A stretch of 64,000 nucleotides of DNA, from the NCBI RefSeq assembly GCF_902713425.1, contig NC_081242.1, forward strand, positions 559,855 to 623,854. Direction: 5' to 3'. This stretch comes from Acipenser ruthenus. Taxonomy: Eukaryota; Chordata; Actinopteri; Acipenseriformes; Acipenseridae. The stretch's first letter is position 1. Each line of letters begins with the position of its first letter. A model generated the notes under the pieces. That model saw only the letters and a program-made list of their open reading frames with translations, did not search any database and had not been told where the DNA came from. This document shows positions 1 through 11,200 of the stretch, in pieces. The position numbers and the translations under genes were made by a program.

Positions 1-2201
1 AGAAAAAGAACAAAACAAGAGAGAGGTGAGAAAGAGGGGGAGCAGAGGAGAAGAGATTCTGATACCATCGATAACTATAGCACTTTTCTTAAGATTATCG
101 GGGCGGGTCTCTGCAGAAACCGGGGGGGGCTGAGAGTCGGGCGAGGGTCTCTGGTGTGGATCGGGGGCTGATTTCACTCGATCCACACCAATTATTCAGT
201 TAATAATTGGAATTATAGCATATATAATTGATTTGGTTTTTACAGTGCAATTACACACCTTTCCAAGCTGACGTTTTAGTGTGTCTGTGATTATATTGTA
301 ATTCTCGCAGTGCGGGTGTAATTGAACTACACAGCGTTTGTAATTGGATTGAATTCTGCTGTGACCCTAGTTTGACCCCCGAGGTCTAGCACACACCGAT
401 TCATAGGGGTATCCTGATCGAGCTCTCCGTGGAATCAGGTGCGAGGGTCTCTGGTGTGGATCAGGGGCTGATCTACCAGTTCAGAGTGAAGAAACAGCTG
501 CTTGGGTTTGTGTGGGTCGCTGCTCTCCGCAGAGTCTTTAAGAAAAGCAAGCGATTGATCACAAACTCCAAACAGCTGTTTCTTAATTCACTCTGAACGG
601 GTAAATCAGATAATCTGTTTGTGTAGCTCTAGTGGTCTGCCTGTCTGTCATGCTTGAATGTTTGGTTTTATCTAGAGAAACGCTCGTCCGATTGGGATGA
701 AACTCGCTCAGGTCCTTCTTGAGCTCAGAAGCTATTGAGAGAATCTGGGGGGGGGGAGTCTGTCTGTCTGTCTCACACTCATATTTACAGTGGATCACTG
801 CAATGTAGGTTTTAATTTCTGTGTTTTAAAATCTTGTTTTAGGAATTCAGACAGCGGATCTGCGTCGCCACGGAGATCGAAGAAGAAGAAATCAAAGAAA
901 AAGAAACAGAGGTAACACCTATTAAAAATATTTAGTGTAAATAATAATAATAATATGGACAGCAGTGTGGAGTAGTGGTTAGGGCTCTGGACTCTTGACT
1001 GGAGGGTCGTGGGTTCAATCCCAGTGGGGGACACTGCTGCTGTACCCTTGAGCAAGGTACTTTACCTAGATTGCTCCAGTAAAAACCCAACTGTATAAAT
1101 GGGGAATTGTATGTAAAAATAATGTGATATCTTGTGACAATTGTAAGTCGCCCTGGATAAGGACGTCTGCTAAGAAATAAATAATAATAATAATAATAAT
1201 AATGGAATTTAAGCATTATAACACTATCTACTTCAGAAGAAATTTAAATAAACAGAGATAGATATCTAGATAGAAATAGCTAAAAAAAAATGTACAAAAT
1301 TAAAGACAGATACATTGTTGCCCTGGATAAGGGCATCTGCTAAGAAATAAATAATAATAATAATAATAATAATAATTAATAGTAGTATTGGGGATAATTG
1401 GTTATTATTAATGCTTATTTATTTGTACTCTTATTATTATTATTATTATTATTAATAATTATGATTATTACTGTGTGACACACGCATCCACAATGTTTAA
1501 AATTCACATCCTTGTATTTAATGTATTATGCCTTGTTCCTCACTATCTTGTAAAGCGCTTTGTGACGGTGGACCACTATGAAAGGCGCTATATGAAATCG
1601 ATTGATTGATTGATTATTTGTTTAGTGCTTATTGGTTCAGTGACTGTCGTTTCTGTTCGTGCTCAAGATTACTATGGTGATATTTGTTCCTTTTATCCCT
1701 TCCTCAGATCCAGCTCTGAGGAGAAGCCTCCAAATCGCGGGTGAGTTCAATCTGACGAGACGACAAGAGCCTTTATAATAAACTGCAACTTAAACTTGGT
1801 CTTTTTATAGTGTGTGTGTGTGTCTCTCCTTTTCAAACCTGTTTTCAATCCCTCTCTCTGTCTGTCTCTCTCTCTCTGTCTGTGTGTCTCTCTGTCTTCT
1901 CACTCCTCACTCTGTCTCTCTGTGTCTCCCTCTCTGTGTCTCTCTCGCTTCTCACTCCTCTCTCTGTCTCGCTTCCTGTCTCTTCTCTCTCTCTCTCTTT
2001 CCTCTTGCCACCCTCTCTCTTCTCACTCTCTCTTCATTCTCTTCTCACTCTCTTCTCTCTCTCTCTCCTGTCTCTTCTCTGTCTCTCTCCTCTCTCTCTG
2101 TCTCTCTGTTTTCAAACCTTCCCTCTTTTTTCTTTCTTTCTCTGCCAGGTCTCGCAGCCCGAAGGACAAAAGCAAATCGAAGGGAAAAGACAAGAGACAC
2201 A

Positions 2202-2250
<49 letters not shown>

Positions 2251-5200
2251 CCATTCGGAGAGAAACGAGTGAAGTTTGGGTTTGTGGTTCTTTTGGTCAG
2301 TGTGTTGATAAATCCTCACTAAATGTTCTCTCCTTCTCCAGAACCCCCAGCCAGTCTCCGCCCCCACAGAGACGAGGTCATAAAGGAAGCCCCGCCTCTT
2401 CCTCCTCCCCTTCCTCTAGAGGCAGTCCAAGGTCAGTCGCTATTTTTTTATCCAAACTATTAAACACTTAACTTAATACATTGACTGACTAATGTTTCCA
2501 CTAGAAGTCTTTCTCAGCGTCTTCAGTGTCAATTCAATGGCAAACCTTTCCCACTAGAAGTCTTTCTCAGCGTCTTCAGTGTCAATTCAATGGCAAACGT
2601 TTCCACTAGAAGTCTTTCTCAGCGTCTTCAGTGTCAATTCAATGGCAAACGTTTCCACTAGAAGTCTTTCTCAGTGTAAATTCAACGGCAAACGTTTCCA
2701 CTAGAAGTCTTTCTCAGTGTAAATTCAACGGCAAACGTTTCCACTAGAAGTCTTTCTCAGCATCTTCAGTGTAAATTCAATTCCTTTGAACATTTTGCTT
2801 TCTCCCCTTTTCAGCAAGTCCCCCGTTGCCCTTAGAGACGCACAACCCTCTCAGCCAACCAGGAGAGGCGAGAGGGGAAGGGGGAGGTCCCCGGCTCGGT
2901 CAGCCACGCCCCCGAGAGGCAGGAAGGGGCAGGTCCACAAACGCAGCAGTGACGAGCGTTCTGGGAGCAGAGAGGTGAGAGACTGTGTGTCTGTGTCTTT
3001 TGAAGCATGTTTGACGATGTATTTTCTATGTCTTTATGGACCAGACCTGGGTTTAATTTTGTAATTAATTGCAATTACAACGTCTTTTTAAATGTAGTTG
3101 AATCATGGCAGGCCCATGGTGGTCCAGCGGTTAAAGAAAGGGGGTCTTGATACCAGGAGGTTCAAATCTCGGCTCAGCCACTGACTCCGTGTGTGTGTGT
3201 GACCCTGAGCGAGTCACTGAACCTCCCTGTGCTCCGTCCTTCGGATGAGACGTAAAACAAACGAGCTCCTATTGGAAGTGACTCTGCAGCAGCAGCAGCA
3301 GTTGTTGATGATGCAGAGTTCACCCCCCTAGTCTCTGTAAATCGCTTTGGATAAAAGCGACTCGTTAGTAATTGTAATTGTACCATATATAATTGAATTG
3401 GTTTTTACAGTGCAATTCCAGTGCGATTTATAATTAATTCCTGCAGCACGGGTGTAATTGAACTACATAGCGTTATTTCTGCTGTGACCCTAATTTGACC
3501 CCCGAGGTCTAGCACACACCGATTCATAGGGGTATCCTGATCGAGCTCTCCGTGGAATCAGGTGCGAGGGTCTCTGGTGTGGATCGGGGGGCTGATTTAC
3601 CGTTCAGAGTGAATTCAGAAACAGCTGCTTGGGTTTGTGTGGGTCGCTGCTCTCCGCAGAGTCTTTTAAGGAAAGCAGTGATCGTCACAAAGCTGCTGTT
3701 TCTTACTTCACTCTGAACGGTGAATCAGCCCCTGATCCACACCCCTGATCCTCGCCTGGTTGTCTGCACCTGATTTCTGAGGAGAGATCCGCCCAGACTA
3801 CTTTTTTAAATTAAGAGATTTTTTTTTCCACCTTATTTATATATGTATCTATTTTGAAACCCTTTTGATTTATTTTGATAAACAGAAATCCCCAGGCCGT
3901 CCCCCCACAGACGGAGGCAACAAGGGGGGTCCCAGAGAGAACCCCAAAAACAGATCGGGGTCCCCAGCTGAGAGGAGGGGAGGCAGAGGAAACACCCTCA
4001 GGGGGGAGAGGGACTCTCCTAAACGCAGACAGGGGGGGTCGTCCCAGGACAGGGGGGACAGGGGTTCCCCCAAACACAGGCGCAGCCCCCCGAAACACAG
4101 CAGGGAGACCAGACACAGGTGGAACAGCCCCGAGAGAGAATCGAGAGCGGAGAGAGGAGAAAGGGGGTCCCCTAGGAACAGGAGGGGGACCCCAGAAAGA
4201 GAGGTGGATCCCAGAGCTGAGAGGGGAGACAGGAGAGGAGGCGATAGGGGGACCCCAGAAAGAGCGCCGCACTCCAGATCTGAGAGGAGAGACAGAGGAG
4301 GAGGAGGAGGGGAGAGGGGTTCCCCTGACAGAGAACGGAAGGCGGGGAGACAGGAACGGCGACGTGACTCCGATAATGGAGATCGATCGAAGAGGAGGTC
4401 GCCCAGCTCTCGTTCTTCATCATCATCATCATCATCCTCTTCTTCCTCCTCCTCCTCCTCTCCCTCCCCGTCTCCCTCCCCCAAAGCCAACGGGAGAGAC
4501 CGGAGGAGAGAAGGAGGGGATCAAGGGAAAAAGAGAGGAGCAGAGCAGGATACAGAAGAGGCTGCTGCTTCTACTGCAACTGATGCAGCTGAAGTAACTA
4601 CTACTACAACTGTTACTACTACTACCACTAGGGATGAAGATAATAATGTTACTAGAAGTAACCGAAGCAGAGGAACTGACAGTCTGGCTTGCAAAGAACG
4701 GGACAAAAGGGTGACCGAAGTTCCGCCATTAAAGGAGAAGTCCGGGTCGAGCTTGAGCCCCGAAATCTCCACTACCTCTCGCGCAGAATCCTCCAAGACC
4801 GTCTCAGAGACGGGGGGGAGGAGGAGGGATGAGAGAGGCGAGGAGAGGAAGAGGGACGAGAGAGGAGGAGGAGGAGGGGATAAGGAAGAACCGTCCAGTT
4901 CGACCACGGCCACGAGAAGCGGCGATCGGGATGTTCGCCAGGATGGCGGAATCGCAAACGGGAGCAGCCGGGAGAAGTCAAGGATCGGCGGCTCGGAATC
5001 CGGAAAGCTGGGATCGGACTCGGCCCAGCCGGGTCCCACGACAACGGTGACGGGAAGCAAGGAAGGAAAGCCGGAAGTCGAGGAAGAGGAGGAGCGCCGA
5101 AGGGCGAAAACCGCGACCAAGAAAAAGGAGGGAGAGAAAAAGGAAGGGAAGAAACCAAGAAAGGATAGCAGTTCCTCCACCAGTTCCAGTTCTGGTTCCA

Positions 5201-8200
5201 GTGGTACCAGCTCTTCTAGCGGGTCCAGCAGCAGCAGCAGCAGCAGTGACAGCAGCAGTAGCGGGACCGACTCTTCGGATTCTTCTTCCAGTTCCTCTTC
5301 CGAGTCCGACGACCAGAAGGTCAAAAAGTCCAAACTAAAAAACAGCTCTGCGATTGCTGCTGTAGAGGAACCAGCGGGAAAAGCTCATAAACGGAGGTCC
5401 AGTGGAAAGGAGGATAAGGACAAGGGAGTTGGCGCAGCAGCAAAGTCTGGAAAAACTGATAAAAAGCAAGTGGAGGAGGAGGCGACCGAGAGGCGAAGGG
5501 GCAAGCATCTGCCTTCGGAAGAGGAGATGGAAGCAGATTCTTCGCGGTCGAGATCGGAGCCGAAGAGGGACGCAGTCGCTGCTGTTTCTCCGGTTTTTCC
5601 AAGGCGCGGAGAAGCCGGGAAGAAGAGGGATTCGCCGTCTCCGGGAAGAGAGAAGGAGAGGGATCATTCACCAGAGGAGAGGAGGAGGAGGAGGAAGGAA
5701 GAAGATAGTAGTGAAGTGTCTGGGAAATCCAGGTCCAGAGAGAGGTCGACGACTTCTCCCAGAAAACAGAGACGCTCTCCTTCTTCTGAGAGGAGAGGGA
5801 AGGGAACGAGATCAGGCTCCGGGATTCTGGATAAGAGGTCTTCCGACATCACCAGCGGAGAGAGGGGAGAAGCTCAGTTTGGTTCCAGACCCAAAGAAAG
5901 ATCCCCGCCCGTTCTTCCTTCTCGCAGCCACCAAAGTGATTCATCTCGGTCTCCAGTCGCGGACAACAGCAGAAGAAGCAGATCGTCTTCCAGGACGTCT
6001 TCCACCAGGGAGAAGAGACCCAACGAGAGGCGTTCCCCTTTGTCTGCGAGAGAGGATAGCGGGGTCTCGAAGTCTTCTAAGACGCTAGATAATAAGACCC
6101 CGGCTTCGAGGCTCGCCCCCAAACCCAGCGAGAGATATTCCCCGAGCGCGACACACACAGACAGCGACTCCTCCTCGTCGCCCTCCCCCGAGAGAGGAAG
6201 CAAATCCCCGCCCAAATCGAAGGCCCCGGTCCGGTCACCCGCTGTCTCCAAAGCCGCCTCTCCCATCGGCGCGGGTTCGAGGCAGCCCTCGCACCCCCCC
6301 GCGGCCAGCCGCAGCCAGCGTTCTGAATCTCCGGTCAGGAGAAGCAGCCAGACTCCTCCCCCCCGATTAGGCAGGTGGGACAACAAAGTGTCCGTGCCTT
6401 TCCGGGGTAAAAGGTCCTCGGTCGGGCAGCTGTATTCTCCGACCGGGAGAGATGACTCGGACTCTGATTCGAGGTCACCGGTCAGACAAAAGAGTGGGTC
6501 GCCCCCCACGAAATCGCACTCTCCTGCCGCAGAGGCCACCAAAACGGGGGAGCGTCCGACTTCCGCGAGATATCAAAGGGAGAGCCAGGATTCTGAATCT
6601 CCGGTCAGGAGAAGTAGCCAAACTCCTCCTCCTCCTCCTCCTCCTCCTCCTCCTAGCTCAAGCAAGTGGGCGAAAGTGTTCTCTCCTCCTTCCCGGGCTA
6701 AGAGGCTGACCTCCGGGCAGTTGGGTTCTCCGACCGGGAGAGACTGCGATCCGTCTGTGAGGGATCCCAAATCGAGCAGATGGGATAAAGAGGAGGAGGA
6801 AGAAGAGGAGGAAGTAGCCAGAAACTCGTCTCCGTCTGCAGGAGAACGGAGGGAGTTGTACTCCCCGACCGGCAGACACGGCGGCGACTCCTCGCGATCG
6901 CTTTCCCCGGCGACAGAACGGAGTCCGTCTAGCGCTAGAAGGGAAAGCTCGATTCTCAATACGACTTCCACCGCTGCTCCTCCTCCTACTTCCTCCAAGG
7001 ACAGGAGCTCCGCAGACCGGAGAAAGAGGTCCCAGTCCAGGGAGAGGAGAACCAGCAGGTCCCCCCTTCCTCCTCCTCCTTCCTCCAAGGACAGGAGCTC
7101 CCCAGACCGGAGAAAGAGGTCCCAGTCCAGGGAGAGGAGAACCAGCAGGTCCCCCCTTCCTCCTCCTTCCTCCAAGGACAGGAGTTCCCCAGACCGGAGA
7201 AAGAGGTCCCAGTCCAGGGAGAGGAGAACCAGCAGGTCCCCCCTTCCTCCTCCTTCCTCCAAGGACAGGAGCTCCCCAGACCGGAGAAAGAGGTCCCAGT
7301 CCAGGGAGAGGAGAACCAGCAGGTCCCCCCTTCCTCCGCCTTCTTCCTCCAAGGACAGGAGCTCCCCAGACCGGAGAAAGAGGTCCCAGTCCAGGGAGAG
7401 GAGAACCAGCAGGTCCCCCCTTCCTCCGCCTTCTTCCTCCAAGGACAGGAGCTCCCCAGACCGGAGAAAGAGGTCCCAGTCCAGGGAGAGGAGAACCAGC
7501 AGGTCCCCCCTTCCTCCGCCTTCTTCCTCCAAGGACAGGAGCTCCGCAGACCGGAGAAAGAGGTCCCAGTCCAGGGAGAGGAGAACCAGCAGGTCCCCCC
7601 TTCCTCCTCCTACTTCCTCCAAGGACAGGAGCTCCCCAGACCGGAGAAAGAGGTCCCAGTCCAGGGAGAGGAGAACCAGCAGGTCCCCCCTTCCTCCTAC
7701 TTCCTCCAAGGACAGGAGCTCCCCAGACCGGAGAAAGAGGTCCCAGTCCAGGGAGAGGAGAACCAGCAGGTCCCCCCTTCCTCCTCCTCCTCCTTCCTCC
7801 AAGGACAGGAGCTCCGCAGACCGAAGAAAGAGGTCCCAGTCCAGGGAGAGAAGAGACAGTCTCTCCCCCCAGCAGCAGCAGACCGCTATAAGAAGAGAAC
7901 GATCTCCTCCTTCTCAGAAGCCCAGGGGTTATTCCTCCCCTCCCCAAAAGAGAAGGGGGGCAGAGAGACGGGGGTCCGATTCCTCCTCCTCCTCCCCTTC
8001 TCCTCATAGAGAGGGGCCCAGATCGCCCCCCATGCAGTACAGGAGCTCCAATCCCTCGGCCATTCGAAGGGAGAGGTCCCCTGCCCCAGTCCGGGCTAGA
8101 GGCTCTCCGCTGGGCAGCAGGGGGCAGAAGCGATCCCATTCCAGAGAGAAGGATTGGAAAAGGGGCGGAGATAGGCTGTCTCCCAGATCACATGATAGGT

Positions 8201-11200
8201 ATGTTACCTGAATGAGTTTTATTGTAATTGCTCTGTGTAACGTTTTTTGCTGTTGATAGTGTGTTCTGTCTCCCTGAGTAAAAAGTAAATAAATAAACTA
8301 TATGGACATAATTTAGGTCTTTTTTATTTAACCTCATGTAAACAAAGATAAACTATAAAATGACATTGCAAAAGAAAGTCTACCGGAAGCCAGAAGTCGT
8401 ACAGTAGAATTTCATGTTTCAAAATGTCACCTTTTTTCAATTTGTCAGTATGTGGAAAACTACAAAGCGGTGTGGAATTCAATATGTTAACAAGGGAACA
8501 TTATTCAGCAGCTTTCATTGGACTCTATGAAGCTGAGGGAGTTCATTCTATATAGAGGGTGTGCAATTCAATATGTTAACAAGGGAACATTATTCAGCAG
8601 CTTTCATTGGACTCTATGAAGCTGAGGGAGTTCATTCTATATAGAGGGTGTGCAATTCAATATGTTAACAAGGGAACATTATTCAGCAGCTTTCATTGGA
8701 CTCTGTGAAGCTGAGGGAGTTCATTCTATATAGAGGGTGTGCAATTCAATATGTTAACAAGGGAACATTATTCAGCAGCTTTCATTGGACTCTATGAAGC
8801 TGAGGGAGTTCATTCTATATAGAGGGGGTGCAATTCAATATGTTAACAAGGGAACATTATTCAGCAGCTTTCATTGGACTCTATGAAGCTGAGGGAGTTC
8901 ATTCTATATAGAGGGGGTGCAATTCAATATGTTAACAAGGGAACATTATTCAGCAGCTTTCATTGGACTCTATGAAGCTGAGGGAGTTCATTCTATATAG
9001 AGGGTGTGCAATTCAATATGTTAACAAGGGAACATTATTCAGCAGCTTTCATTGGACTTTATTAAACAGTTATTTCTGTAGGGTGATGATGCTAAACTTT
9101 TTGATCGCAGCTGAACCTCAATCTTGTCCCGTTCCAGGTACCCTCACTCCACGAGAGGCCAGCAGTCCCCCGCTGGGAGGAGAGGCGGGGGCAGGTACCA
9201 GTCCCCAAAAAGGACCCGAAAACGTTCTCGATCCGCCTCTCCTTACTTGAGCAGGAGAGGCTCGCCCCTTACAAGAAGGGAGAGGGGCAGCAATGCGGAC
9301 AGTCGAGGCTTCTCTCCCGTTTATCACCGCAGAGGGGAGAGGGACAGGAGGAGAGAGTCGCCACCTCCAGCGGCAGCTTCTAGAACCTCCGGGCGGCGCC
9401 GGTCCAGTTCCAGATCGCGGAGACCAGGTTCCCCCAGGGCTAGGAGGAGTCCGACCAAGAGGTGAGCTTTTTGGGGGGGGGGGGGGGGCGGGGTTGATGA
9501 TGATGAAACTCCATTTAACACCAGGCAGGGATGGGAATCGGACTCCCGCTGCACAGCAGTGTGATCCAGTCCTGGTTTCACTAGGAGTTTAATAATCAGA
9601 CACACCTGAGCTTGTTAGCGAGACACACTGTGGGCTGATCAAGCTGGTAGTAAAACCTGGAATGGGTGACACTGCTGTGCAATAGGAGTCTGATTCCCAT
9701 TATTATTGGGAATTATTATTATTATTATTATTTATTATTGTTATTATTATTATTATTATTATTTATTTCTTAGCAGACGCCCTTATCCAGGGCGACTTAC
9801 AATTGTTACAAGATATCACATTATTTTTTACATACAGTTCCCCATTTATACAGTTGGGTTTGTACTGGAGCAATCTAGGTAAAGTACCTTGCTCAAGGGT
9901 ACAGCAGCAGTGTCCCCCCACCTGGGATTGAACCCACGACCCTCCGGTCAAGAGTCCAGAGCCCTGACCACTATTGCACATTTCCATCTCTGCGTTTAGA
10001 GTTTTGTATCTTGAAAGAAGCTTGTCCTGATTTTGTTGTGAAACACCTAAGCTAATGGCGATGTGTGGTGTTTTCAGAAGGTGTTGAGAGTGTCTGACTG
10101 TAGTCCCCTCGTCTCCTCAGGTACCGTGCTTCCCCCCCTCCCTCTCGGAGACGTTCCCCCTCCAAGAGAACGCGCTCCCGCTCTAGAACACGTTCTGGAG
10201 CAGAGAGGGAGCGGAGCCGGCACTCACCCCCTCCACCAGCCAAGGTCCGCGGCTCCCCGATCCAGAACCGCAGAACTGGACGGGTTCCGGAGCGGAAACC
10301 CAGAACCCCTCGCTCCTCCAGTTCCTCTAGCTCATCTTCCTCGTCTTCGTCATCCTCCTCCTCCTCCTCCTCCTCCTCTTCGTCCTCCTCGTCCCCCTCC
10401 CCCAAGCGCAGGGCTGGAGACCCCCCTAAGGGTTCCGTGTCGCCCGGGGTGGCAGCTGAAGACGGAAAAGAGAGAAAAGGCAACAAGTCTAGGTCTCCCG
10501 GTCCGGTTGAGAAAGTCCAGGGAAGTTGTGGGTCACCCGTCAGCAGCAATGCAGCAGATTTGAAAAAGAGCCGCTCTAGAACCAAGTCCAGAACCCCGCC
10601 CGATTCCACTGATGCTATCGCGGCGCTCCCCGGGGCTGGTCCGGCGAGCAGGAGCCGTTCGCGTTCCAGGTCTCCGGAGCAGAGGCAGCCGACCCCACCG
10701 CTGGAGGGCAAGGGAAACTCTCTGAGTGGATCCGGTTCTGGAAGCCCTGCAGCTGCCCTCAGCAGCGGGAGGGGGTCAGGGTCTAGATCCCCCAAGGCTC
10801 AGTCACAGGGTTCTAGGACCCCGGCGATGAGGCGGTCGCGTTCTAGGTCGGTCAGCCCCAGAGCAAGCGAAGCCGGTCAGCCAGTAAAGAGGCAGTCCGG
10901 TTCCAGATCTCCCAGGAGCCCCGCGAAGAGCCCCTCAAGTTCCAGGACTCGTTCCGGATCGCGTTCTAGAGCGCATTCTAGAACCGGAACCTCGGAGAAC
11001 TCCGGAGAGCCGCCGGTTAAGAGAGGGAGGGCGGAGCTAGCAGTGGCAGAGGAAGACAGCCAATCGAAGCAGCCGGGGAGGGGAGAGGCTGACAGGAAGA
11101 GGCAGAGCCGGTCTTCATCCTCCTCCTCCTCCTCATCCTCCTCCTCCTCCTCCTCTTCATCTTCATCGGGGGATTCAGAGTCCGAGGGAAGCAAAAAAGT

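Noticed and set aside
980-1030. tRNA genes at SINE heads
   Set aside because: The pol III box-like sequences belong to SINE heads followed by SINE body and tail. They do not fold as intact tRNAs and recur in every copy.
6573-8139. Long minus-strand ORFs opposite SRRM2
   Set aside because: They are antisense shadows of the 4.3-kb SRRM2 exon and its repeat units. SRRM2 splice sites and conservation are on the plus strand.
8528-9060. CRISPR-like array
   Set aside because: Units are direct tandem copies without unique spacers, in a vertebrate genome. The same holds for all other arrays here.
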